A stretch of DNA of 64,000 nucleotides from Chthoniobacter flavus Ellin428. Its GTDB lineage: Bacteria > Verrucomicrobiota > Verrucomicrobiia > Chthoniobacterales > Chthoniobacteraceae. The notes beneath the pieces were generated by a model that had not been told where the DNA came from, ran no database searches, and saw only the letters and a list, made by a program, of their open reading frames with translations. Numbering within the stretch: position 1 is the stretch's first letter; each line of letters begins with the position of its first letter. The translations under genes and the position numbers were made by a program. Below, piece after piece: positions 56,269 to 64,000 of this stretch. The stretch spans positions 372,001-436,000 of the forward strand of contig NZ_ABVL01000003.1 in assembly GCF_000173075.1 (NCBI RefSeq). Reading direction: 5' to 3'.

Positions 56269-56394
56269 TAGAGACTGTGAAAAAAGTGCCCGCGAATTAC
56301 GCGAATGACACAAATGGGCGTATTTTTCATTGGCGTCATCTGTGTGATTCGCGGGCCAAATAATCTCGCTGCCGCTTTATTTCACAGTCTCTTA
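56269..56394. repeat. Inverted repeat with GCGAAT-type units
   Basis: The outer arms AGAGACTGTGAAA (from 56271) and TTTCACAGTCTCT (ending near 56392) pair perfectly. The inner arms contain GCCCGCGAAT and ATTCGCGGGC around irregular GCGAAT/ACACAAAT units. The element fills most of the 308-bp divergent gap between the membrane-protein gene and eboF. Its translations are repetitive and not protein-like. Confidence 0.75.
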
Positions 56395-56476
56395 GGCAAA
56401 ATTTCAAAACGCGCGTCGATTGCTGGCCATTTGTCATATTCGTGCTTCTCTATTCGTCCCTTCCGTAAAACCCCTC

Positions 56477-57760
56477 TTGACCGCTTCGAAAAAACTTCTC
56501 GTCGTTGATATCGCCGCCTTCGGCTGGAACCTCGTGTCGCATCTGCCCGAGTTCCGGCCGGCACAGGCCGCCTGGCCCGCGCTCACCTGCACCGCCCAAG
56601 CCAGCTTCCGCACTGCCGCCCCCGCCGGGCAACACGGCATCGTGGCCAATGGTCTCTTTTTCAAGGACCTGACCAAGGTGCTTTTTTGGGAGCAAAGTGC
56701 CGCGCTCTGCGAAGGGCCGCGCATCTGGGAAAAATTCCGCGCCAGCGGGAAGAAGGTCGGCATGATGTTCTGGCAGCAGAGCATGGGCGAGGAGGTGGAC
56801 CTGGTCGTGACGCCCGCGCCGATCCACAAGCACAGCGGCGGCATGATCCAGTCCTGCTACACCCAGCCCGCTTCGCTGGAGACGCGGCTGAATGAAATCA
56901 TCGGCCGGCCCTTCAATTTGATGAACTACTGGGGCCCACTCGCGAATTACAAATCGAGCGATTGGATCGTGGACGCTGTCATAACTGTTATGGGCCAGCC
57001 CGATCTTGCCCCTGACCTTCTGCTCACCTACATCCCGCACCTCGACTACGATCTGCAGCGGCACGGGCCGAAGAGCGAACAGGCAGAAAAGGCGCTCGAT
57101 ATCCTCCTCGGTTATCTCACGCGCTTGAAAGCAGCCTGCAACGACTTCGGCTACGACTGGATTTTCGTCGGCGACTACGCCATCGAACCGGTGCAACGCG
57201 GCGCGGTGTTTCCAAATCGCGCGTTGCGTGAAGCGGGACTCTTCCAGGTGCGCGATATTCGCCAGATGGCTTACACGGATTTCTTCACCAGCCCGGCGTT
57301 TGCCGTGGTTGATCATCAGGTCGCCCACGTCTATTGCCGCAATGCGGAGACGGTCGCCAAAGCGAAGACCTGCCTCGAAGCACTCCCCGGCGTGGCCGAA
57401 GTGCTCGACCGCCCGGCGCAGGAAGCGCGCGGCATCGGACATCGGCGCAGCGGCGATCTCGTCGCGGTCGCGGAAGCGGGCGCGTGGTTTGCCTACCCAT
57501 GGTTTGAGAAAAAGGAGGCGCCGGACTACGCCAGCCATGTGGATATCCACAACAAGCCGGGCTACGATCCGTGCGAACTTTTCTTCGGGTGGCCACCCGG
57601 CAGCGTGAGCTTCGATACGCGGAAGATCCACGGCGCCCACGGCCATGTCGGACCCGGCTTCGAGGTCGCCTGGTCGTCGTCGCTCGCCCTCGATCCCGCA
57701 CCGACCACGTTCCTCGAGATCGCCAAGGCGACGCAGCAATGGATGGAGGCCCGCCCATGA
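56477..57760 (+). CDS. eboF: Alkaline-phosphatase-superfamily nucleotide pyrophosphatase (EboF-like)
   Basis: The protein has about 427 residues. LLVVDIAAFGW supplies the metal-binding Asp, and ALTCTAQASFRTAAPAGQHG carries the nucleophile Thr and the GIVANG motif of this branch. TYIPHLDYDLQRHGPKSEQA and AHGHVGPG give the later metal ligands. The canonical SDHG is replaced by GDYA (FVGDYAIEPV), as expected for the ebo-cluster branch, so classical phosphodiesterase metal use may differ. The start is uncertain; TTG 56477 is preferred because it is close to the conserved beta strand, but an upstream TTG (56420) is possible. It overlaps eboD by ATGA. Confidence 0.82.
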   Translation: MTASKKLLVVDIAAFGWNLVSHLPEFRPAQAAWPALTCTAQASFRTAAPAGQHGIVANGLFFKDLTKVLFWEQSAALCEGPRIWEKFRASGKKVGMMFWQQSMGEEVDLVVTPAPIHKHSGGMIQSCYTQPASLETRLNEIIGRPFNLMNYWGPLANYKSSDWIVDAVITVMGQPDLAPDLLLTYIPHLDYDLQRHGPKSEQAEKALDILLGYLTRLKAACNDFGYDWIFVGDYAIEPVQRGAVFPNRALREAGLFQVRDIRQMAYTDFFTSPAFAVVDHQVAHVYCRNAETVAKAKTCLEALPGVAEVLDRPAQEARGIGHRRSGDLVAVAEAGAWFAYPWFEKKEAPDYASHVDIHNKPGYDPCELFFGWPPGSVSFDTRKIHGAHGHVGPGFEVAWSSSLALDPAPTTFLEIAKATQQWMEARP

Positions 57761-58932
57761 CTTCCACCCACACCGTCCTGCAGCGCATCGACGTCAGCTG
57801 GGACTTTCCCGTCGTCTTCACCCACGCGCTGTTTGACCCGGCGAATCCCGTGCTCGTCGCCGCGATGGATCGTCGCTCCGAACACCGCCGGCATCGCGCC
57901 ATGGTTTTCGTGGACAGCCAGGTGGCCGAGAATCTCCCCGCGCTCACCCGGCAGATCACCACTTACTTTACCGCGCATCCGGCCAAGCTCGAGCTGGTCG
58001 CCGCGCCGTGCCTCGTGCCTGGCGGCGAGGCGATCAAGAACGACTTTCACCTGGTCGACCAGTTCATGCGCCAGATGCTCGATGCCCATCTCGATCGGCA
58101 GGCTTTCGTGATCATCGTGGGCGGCGGCGCCGTCATGGACGCCGTGGGCCTGGCCGCCGCTCTGGTGCATCGGGGTCTGCGCCAGATCCGCGTGCCGACC
58201 ACCGTGCTGGGGCAAAACGACGCCGGCGTGGGCGTGAAGAATGGCGTCAATTTCCTCGGCGGCAAAAACGCCATTGGCACTTTCGCCCCGCCCTTTGCGG
58301 TGCTGAACGACTTCGATTTCCTCCTCACCCTGCCCGATCGCGACTGGCTCTGCGGCGTGGCCGAGGCATTCAAGGTCTCGATCATTCGTGACCGACAGTT
58401 CTTCTCCGAGCTCGTCGCGGAGGCCGAGAAATACCCGGCGCGCAATTTTGAGGCGATGCAGCGGTTGGTGATTCGCTGCGCCGAGATCCATCTCGAGCAC
58501 ATCCGCACCAATGGCGACCCCTTCGAATATGGCCGGGCGCGTCCGTTGGATTTCGGCCACTGGTCCGCCCATAAACTGGAACTGATGTCCGGGTTTGCCA
58601 TTTCGCACGGCCAGGCCGTGGCCACCGGTGTCTTGCTCGATTCCATCTACGCGGAGAAAAAAGGGTGGCTGACCGCCGAGGAATTGGGTCAAATCCGTGA
58701 TGGATTCCGCCGAAGCGGCTTCCGACTGTGGTTTGAAGAGCTGGATCGGCGTGAAGCCGATGGTCTACGGACGATTTTCGGCGGTTTACGCGATTTTCAG
58801 GAGCATTTAGGGGGAGAATTGACCGTAACCTTCCCTCGCGGGCTGGGCGCCAGACACGAAGTTCATGAAATCGATCTTGCCTTGATGGAGCTGGCACTGC
58901 AGGAACTCTCGGTGCTCGCGCGAGACCGATGA
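57757..58932 (+). CDS. eboD: Sugar-phosphate cyclase of the dehydroquinate-synthase family (EboD-like)
   Basis: The 391-residue dehydroquinate-synthase-fold protein has the NAD site VIIVGGGAVMDAVGLAAALV, the substrate loop VPTTVLGQNDAGVGVKNGVN and metal ligands in VAEAFKVS, PLDFGHWSAHKLE and ISHGQAVATG. It is distinct from AroB in loop sequence and has an N-terminal extension. In ebo clusters this enzyme is thought to make a cyclitol-like precursor; the true substrate is unknown. It is coupled to both neighbours by ATGA overlaps, forming the eboF-eboD-eboE unit. Confidence 0.9.
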   Translation: MTSTHTVLQRIDVSWDFPVVFTHALFDPANPVLVAAMDRRSEHRRHRAMVFVDSQVAENLPALTRQITTYFTAHPAKLELVAAPCLVPGGEAIKNDFHLVDQFMRQMLDAHLDRQAFVIIVGGGAVMDAVGLAAALVHRGLRQIRVPTTVLGQNDAGVGVKNGVNFLGGKNAIGTFAPPFAVLNDFDFLLTLPDRDWLCGVAEAFKVSIIRDRQFFSELVAEAEKYPARNFEAMQRLVIRCAEIHLEHIRTNGDPFEYGRARPLDFGHWSAHKLELMSGFAISHGQAVATGVLLDSIYAEKKGWLTAEELGQIRDGFRRSGFRLWFEELDRREADGLRTIFGGLRDFQEHLGGELTVTFPRGLGARHEVHEIDLALMELALQELSVLARDR

Positions 58933-60125
58933 TCATCCAGCAACGTCCTCCCCTCCATCTTACCTACTGTCTCAACATCCATCCTGGCGAGAGCTGGGCG
59001 GAAAATCTCGCTGCGTTGCAGGAGAAAACGCTGGCCATTCGGCAGGCGGTTGCCCCTGGACAATGGTTCGGCGTAGGTTTGCGTATTGCACACCAAGCAG
59101 CCGAGGAGCTGACCAATAACGCCGAGCTGCGCGCCCAGGCGCTGGAGTTTTTTTCCGAGAACCAGATTTATCCGTTCACGATCAACGGCTTCCCCTATGG
59201 GCGTTTTCACGATGGCCCGGTGAAGGAGAATGTCTACGCACCCGATTGGCGGACGCCCGAGCGCCTGCACTACACGATGCAGCTCGCCGATCTGCTCTCC
59301 GGCTGGCTGCCCGAAGGAATCGACGGCAGCATCAGCACGGTGCCGTGCTCGTTCAAGCCATGGATCAATGGCAACGGCGATGTGCAAACACTCGTGGATA
59401 ATCTCGCAGCAGTGGTGGCTTACCTCGCGGCGTTGCGTGAGGACACCGGACGCGATATCCACCTCGGTCTCGAACCCGAGCCGGACTGCTATCTCGAGAC
59501 CACGGCGGAGACGATCTCGTTCTTCAAGGACGTCCTTTTCACCTCTGGCACGCAGGAAGTCGCGCGCATCTTGAAGTGCTATCGGTCGGATGCCGAAGCG
59601 ATGATGCGCCAGCATCTCGGCGTGTGCTTCGATACGTGCCACGTCGCGTTGCAAGGGGAAGACCTCACGGAATCGCTGCGCGCTTACAAGGCGGAGGGTA
59701 TTCGCATTTCCAAGGTCCAGCTCAGCGCGGCGCTGCGCGCGCAATCCAATGCCGAAAGTTGGGAAGCGCTGCGTTCGTTTTCCGAGCCGGTCTACCTGCA
59801 TCAGGTAAAAGGCCAGGCGGCTTCGGGGTCGCTTTTCTCGTGGTACGATCTGCCCACGGCGCTGGAGGAATTGCCGGGCTTCCCGGATGTGCAGGAACTG
59901 CGGGTGCATTTCCATGTGCCGCTGTTCTTCAATGGCGCGGGGCCGCTGCAGTCGACGGTCAATACGCTCACCCCGGATTTTTTCAACGAGCTGCATCAGG
60001 GCATCACCTCGCATCTCGAGATCGAGACCTACACGTTCGACGTGCTCCCGCCGGAAGTGCATCCCGGGGATGTGGTGAGGAGCGTGGCCCGCGAATATGC
60101 GTGGGCCATGGAGCATTTGGAATAA
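58929..60125 (+). CDS. eboE: Metabolite traffic protein EboE (xylose-isomerase-like TIM barrel)
   Basis: The 398-residue TIM-barrel protein has LHLTYCLNIHPGESW, LGLEPEPDCYLET (metal Glu), LGVCFDTCHVALQGED (Asp/His) and RVHFHVPLFFNG. The opening TYCLNIHPGE and FTINGFPYGRFH are signatures of EboE. Together with eboF and eboD it reproduces half of the six-gene ebo cluster, described in cyanobacteria (needed there for export of a scytonemin precursor), in other bacteria and in eustigmatophyte plastids. eboA, eboB and the UbiA-like eboC are not in the window. Confidence 0.92.
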   Translation: MIIQQRPPLHLTYCLNIHPGESWAENLAALQEKTLAIRQAVAPGQWFGVGLRIAHQAAEELTNNAELRAQALEFFSENQIYPFTINGFPYGRFHDGPVKENVYAPDWRTPERLHYTMQLADLLSGWLPEGIDGSISTVPCSFKPWINGNGDVQTLVDNLAAVVAYLAALREDTGRDIHLGLEPEPDCYLETTAETISFFKDVLFTSGTQEVARILKCYRSDAEAMMRQHLGVCFDTCHVALQGEDLTESLRAYKAEGIRISKVQLSAALRAQSNAESWEALRSFSEPVYLHQVKGQAASGSLFSWYDLPTALEELPGFPDVQELRVHFHVPLFFNGAGPLQSTVNTLTPDFFNELHQGITSHLEIETYTFDVLPPEVHPGDVVRSVAREYAWAMEHLE

Positions 60126-60126
60126 G

Positions 60127-60154
60127 CGGAGGGACGCGCTCCGGCGTGCTCCCC
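60127..60154. repeat. Half of a GGAGGGACGCGCTCC-type dispersed repeat
   Basis: CGGAGGGACGCGCTCCGGCG and the following bases match the left arm of the inverted repeat at 61983-62049 at 22 of 28 positions. Only one arm is present here, between eboE and pit. Confidence 0.6.
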
Positions 60155-60175
60155 TTTTGAGCGAGCGGAAACGGA

Positions 60176-61243
<1,068 letters not shown>

Positions 61244-61278
61244 CGGGGAAAAGTTCCGGACCTTGAACGCGCCTGCGC

Positions 61279-61917
61279 TCAGGAATATTTCAGCGCCACA
61301 TGGAAGACGACGTAGCCGGCATCGCGGCACCGATCGATCCCCTTCTCCAACAGTTCGTAGAGGTCCTTCCAAAAGACCACCACCCGGGCGTCGCTGCTGC
61401 CGTGGTAAAGTTCCCGAAGCAGTTCGTTCATGAGCTTGTCGGCATCGCCCTCGATGGTCTGCAGTCGCTCATAGGCGTCGCGGATTTCCTCGCCGTGGCT
61501 CTTGGCGCGGATTTGCGTGACCATGGTGACCACGACCTCGGCGGCCTTTTCGAGCATCGTGATCTGCCGCGAGACGAGGCTCAGATCCGTACCGGGGGGG
61601 CTGATGAGGAGCCGTTCCCCGATCTTCTCCACGGTCTTGGTGATTTTGTAGAGCGCCGTCGAGAGCGCCTCGATGTCCTCCCGTTCCAGCGGCGTGACGA
61701 AGTTCTGGCACAGCTCCTCGGTTGTCCGCTGACTGATGCGCTTGTGCTTGCGGCGCTCCTGGGAGAGGTCGGAAAGGATTTCGTTCGAGCCCCCCGCACT
61801 CAGCTTGGGAAAGAGGGCGACGAGAATCGAAGCGCTCTGCTTGGCCGCGGCGGCCCCGCTCTCGAGCAGGTCGTAAAACTTGGTATCGCGGCCGAAAATG
61901 CGTTGAAGGGCGGACAT
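61279..61917 (-). CDS. DUF47 (PhoU-like) accessory protein of Pit
   Basis: The 212-residue helical protein has LESGAAAAKQSASILVALF, IGERLLISPPGTDLSLVSRQ and LQTIEGDADKLMNELLRELY, and ends in the helix VVVFWKDLYELLEKGIDRCR and DAGYVVFHV. DUF47 proteins are PhoU relatives encoded next to pit genes and are thought to regulate phosphate import. The gene order DUF47-pit and the 35-bp gap support joint expression. Confidence 0.93.
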   Translation of the reverse strand: MSALQRIFGRDTKFYDLLESGAAAAKQSASILVALFPKLSAGGSNEILSDLSQERRKHKRISQRTTEELCQNFVTPLEREDIEALSTALYKITKTVEKIGERLLISPPGTDLSLVSRQITMLEKAAEVVVTMVTQIRAKSHGEEIRDAYERLQTIEGDADKLMNELLRELYHGSSDARVVVFWKDLYELLEKGIDRCRDAGYVVFHVALKYS

Positions 61918-61982
61918 AATGCCGCAGGCATATCAGTCCAGCCGCCTCAGGCAAGCCAATGTCACGATTGCGTTACGGAACT

Positions 61983-62049
61983 CGGAGGGATGCGCTCCAG
62001 CGCGTTCCCATTTAAAAAGCGTGGGAACGCGCAGGAGCGCGTCCTTCCG
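61983..62049. repeat. Inverted repeat of the GGAGGGATGCGCTCC family
   Basis: The arms 61983-62010 and 62022-62049 match at about 24 of 28 positions around an 11-bp AT-rich loop. It lies between the DUF47 and phoU genes, and the right arm ends at the phoU stop codon. A half-copy is present at 60127. It may end phoU transcripts. Confidence 0.8.
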
Positions 62050-62745
62050 CTATTCCTTATCTTTCCCTGGAGGCGGGACGGGCTGTTTCAGGGAAGGCTC
62101 GTGGCGGATGTCCTGCCCCTTGTAGAGATAGAAAACCTCCTCGGCGATGTTCGTGGCGTGATCGGCCACTCGCTCGATCGCCCGGGCCACGGTCATGAGA
62201 TTCAACGCCCGGGTAATGCTCTTCGGGTTCTCCACCATGTAGCCGGTGAGTTCACGCTCGAGCTGCTTGTTGATGCTGTCCACGGAACGGTCCCGCGCAA
62301 TGATCTCGATCGCGAGCTCATTATTCGCATCGACAAAGGCCGTGATGCTGTCCCGCAACATCTCCTGCGCGATCTCCGCCATCAGCGGAATATCGATGAG
62401 CGGCTTGAGCAGCGGCTCGGTATTCAACTCCCGGGAGCGGCGGGCGATCTTCGTCGCCTGGTCGGCGATGCGCTCCAGGTTGTTGGAAATCTTCGAGGTG
62501 GTCAGCATCATCCGGCAATCCCGGGCGATGGGGCCGTGCGTGGCCATGTAGGTGATGACCATTTCGTCGATCTGGATCTCGAGGTGATCAATCTGCGAAT
62601 CCTCCGCTTCCACGGTATCGCACAGCTTGTCGTCGCGCTCCACGAGCGCCCGCATGGCCAGCGCCAGATTGCGTTCCGTGAGGCCAGACATCATCAGCAA
62701 TTGCTCGCGGATGTCGGCGAGTTGTTGTTCCCAAAATTGGCTCAT
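62050..62745 (-). CDS. phoU: Phosphate regulatory protein PhoU
   Basis: The 231-residue protein has two PhoU helical bundles. The first has LLMMSGLTERNLALAMRALV and DSQIDHLEIQIDEMVITYMA; the second has LANM-type DVDSINKQLERELTGYMVE represented as SVDSINKQLERELTGYMVEN. IERVADHATNIAEEVFYLYK near the end is diagnostic. PhoU links the Pst transporter to PhoR signalling. It is 38 bp downstream of pstB on the same strand, the usual order. Confidence 0.95.
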   Translation of the reverse strand: MSQFWEQQLADIREQLLMMSGLTERNLALAMRALVERDDKLCDTVEAEDSQIDHLEIQIDEMVITYMATHGPIARDCRMMLTTSKISNNLERIADQATKIARRSRELNTEPLLKPLIDIPLMAEIAQEMLRDSITAFVDANNELAIEIIARDRSVDSINKQLERELTGYMVENPKSITRALNLMTVARAIERVADHATNIAEEVFYLYKGQDIRHEPSLKQPVPPPGKDKE

Positions 62746-62783
62746 ATCTACTCTCGGTTGAGGTCAAAGGGGGCCAGCGGTCA

Positions 62784-63617
62784 TCAACCGAAACGTCCCG
62801 TAATGTAATCTTCCGTCTGTCTTTGCGAAGGATTTGTGAAGATTTTTTCCGTTTTGGCAAACTCGATTAGTTTACCCAGGTAAAAGAAAGCCGTGTTATC
62901 CGAGCAGCGACCGGCCTGCTGCATGTTATGGGTCACGATGACGATCGTGTATTTGCCCTTCAACTGCTGGATCAGTTCCTCGACCTTGGAAGTCGCAATC
63001 GGGTCCAGCGCCGAACACGGCTCGTCCATGAGGATGATGCTCGGCTCGACCGCAATCGCTCGCGCAATGCACAGGCGCTGCTGCTGGCCGCCGGAAAGCC
63101 CGAGGCCGCTGGTGTGCAGGCGGTCTTTCACCTCGTCCCATAGGGCCGCGCCCCGCAGACTCTTCTCGACCACTTCGTCGAGCCGCTTGCGATCGCTGAT
63201 GCCCTGAATCTCCAGGCCGTAGGTGATGTTCTCGTAGATCGATTTCGGAAACGGATTCGACTTCTGGAAGACCATGCCCACTTGCCGGCGCAGTGAGATG
63301 ACATCCACATCGGGATCGTAGATGTCGATCCCGTGAATGCGGACGCGCCCTTTGCCGATCCGGGCAATATCCACCAGGTCGTTCATGCGATTGAAGCACC
63401 GCAGCAGCGTAGACTTGCCGCAACCGGAGGGCCCGATGAACGCCGTCACCTTGTTCGCGGGGATGCTGATGTTGATCTCGTGCAACGCACGCGCCTGGCC
63501 GTAGTAAAAATCCAGGTTTTCGACCTCGATCATCGTCGAGCTTTCCTCGGGCGGTGCTAGGGCAGCGTGGGGCATCGGAGCGGTGTCGGGCAGCTTCATG
63601 GGAAAGTTGGAAGGCAT
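62784..63617 (-). CDS. pstB: Phosphate ABC transporter ATP-binding protein
   Basis: The 277-residue ATPase has Walker [16 protein letters not shown], the PstB-specific [25 protein letters not shown], the signature [20 protein letters not shown] and [12 protein letters not shown]. It powers high-affinity phosphate uptake with PstSCA. The first ~28 residues are a non-conserved extension; ATG 63599 is an alternative start. It lies 17 bp downstream of pstA. Confidence 0.97.
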   Translation of the reverse strand: MPSNFPMKLPDTAPMPHAALAPPEESSTMIEVENLDFYYGQARALHEINISIPANKVTAFIGPSGCGKSTLLRCFNRMNDLVDIARIGKGRVRIHGIDIYDPDVDVISLRRQVGMVFQKSNPFPKSIYENITYGLEIQGISDRKRLDEVVEKSLRGAALWDEVKDRLHTSGLGLSGGQQQRLCIARAIAVEPSIILMDEPCSALDPIATSKVEELIQQLKGKYTIVIVTHNMQQAGRCSDNTAFFYLGKLIEFAKTEKIFTNPSQRQTEDYITGRFG

Positions 63618-63634
63618 CCTGGGCAGGCGGATCG

Positions 63635-64000
63635 CTACCAGCGGTAACGATTCCTCATTTTGATACGCAGCAGAATGGAGGTCAGGGCGATACCCATGAC
63701 GATAACCAAAAAAACGAAGGCCGCACCATATTGCACCCGCTCGGTGTATTCGTTCTGCGGGATCTTCGAGCTGACCACATAGATGTGATACGGCAGGGCC
63801 ATCACGCCCTGGAAAAAGAAGTCCATCGGGTGGTCGACCTGCCAGGGCATCTTATCGCGAATGACATAGGCCGCGGTGAACATGATCGGCGCCGTCTCCC
63901 CCGCCACGCGCGCGATACCGAGGATGGACGACGTCAGCATTCCCGGCAGTGCGTAGGGCAGGACATTCGTGCGAATGGTCTGCCATTTCGTCGCTCCCAG
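63635..64000 (-). CDS. pstA: Phosphate ABC transporter permease PstA, partial
   Basis: The C-terminal 121 codons are present; the gene runs off the right edge. [20 protein letters not shown] is the cytoplasmic EAA-type loop. [20 protein letters not shown] and [20 protein letters not shown] are the last membrane segments, and the end is [10 protein letters not shown]. The gene order pstA-pstB-phoU is conserved. pstC and pstS presumably lie beyond the window. Confidence 0.96.
   Translation of the reverse strand: MGATKWQTIRTNVLPYALPGMLTSSILGIARVAGETAPIMFTAAYVIRDKMPWQVDHPMDFFFQGVMALPYHIYVVSSKIPQNEYTERVQYGAAFVFLVIVMGIALTSILLRIKMRNRYRW

Noticed and set aside
56169..56476. Small protein in the divergent region before eboF
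   Set aside because: All frames are repeat-derived and lack a credible start, signal or motif.

Overview
The window reads as a G+C-rich chromosomal segment from a member of the Verrucomicrobiota. This placement is inferred from gene content: LL-diaminopimelate aminotransferase instead of the dapDEF route, a PEP-CTERM surface protein, type II pseudopilins with A|FTL(I/V)E processing sites, several large secreted proteins with DUF4838, chitobiase-like or NHL modules, three TMTC-like TPR membrane glycosyltransferases, and many intergenic hairpins built from 6- or 7-bp tandem units. No rRNA, tRNA, transposase, prophage or CRISPR was seen.

Layout. 1-9 kb: a partial secreted protein, methionine sulfoxide reductase B, a tandem pair of TMTC-like proteins, a DUF4838 protein flanked by short direct repeats, and a frame-disrupted terpene-cyclase-like protein. 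9-16 kb: hisA, a lactate-racemase nickel-insertion gene split into larC1 and larC2 (LarC1 has a huge His-rich insert), a third TMTC-like gene, murI and dapL. 16-22 kb: small secreted proteins, a PEP-CTERM protein, an ECF sigma operon and Mn-type superoxide dismutase. 22-28 kb: phosphofructokinase, a deacetylase/acyl-ligase pair, rpmE and prfA. 28-36 kb: pseudopilins, a NarL-type two-component pair, a START-domain protein, a large NHL-repeat protein and prmC. 36-44 kb: murA, lactate permease, a serine hydrolase and an SGNH/chitobiase-like protein. 44-54 kb: a complete Kdp potassium-uptake locus (kdpF-A-B-C plus a stand-alone KdpD sensor domain) behind a histidine kinase, a receiver protein and an NtrC-type activator. 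54-60 kb: ridA-pyrE, small conserved proteins, and an eboF-eboD-eboE metabolite-traffic cluster. 60-64 kb: a phosphate block (pit, DUF47, phoU, pstB, partial pstA).

How the parts may work together. The Kdp genes appear to form one leftward operon starting at the histidine kinase. A possible sigma-54 promoter with an upstream dyad sits between that kinase and the NtrC-type activator, so potassium uptake may be under sigma-54 control here rather than under classical KdpDE. LarC and the lactate permease point to lactate use, although no larA, larB or larE lies in the window. The phosphate block encodes both high-affinity (Pst) and low-affinity (Pit) uptake, each with its own PhoU-like partner.

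Sequence quality. Several genes (kdpB, a receiver gene, a cyclase-like gene, a small secreted protein, one pseudopilin) are broken only by one-base indels, mostly in short G or C runs. In kdpB, eight such insertions fall within about 290 bp, and removing them restores a normal full-length protein. These look more like consensus errors than pseudogenes, though the sequence alone cannot prove this.
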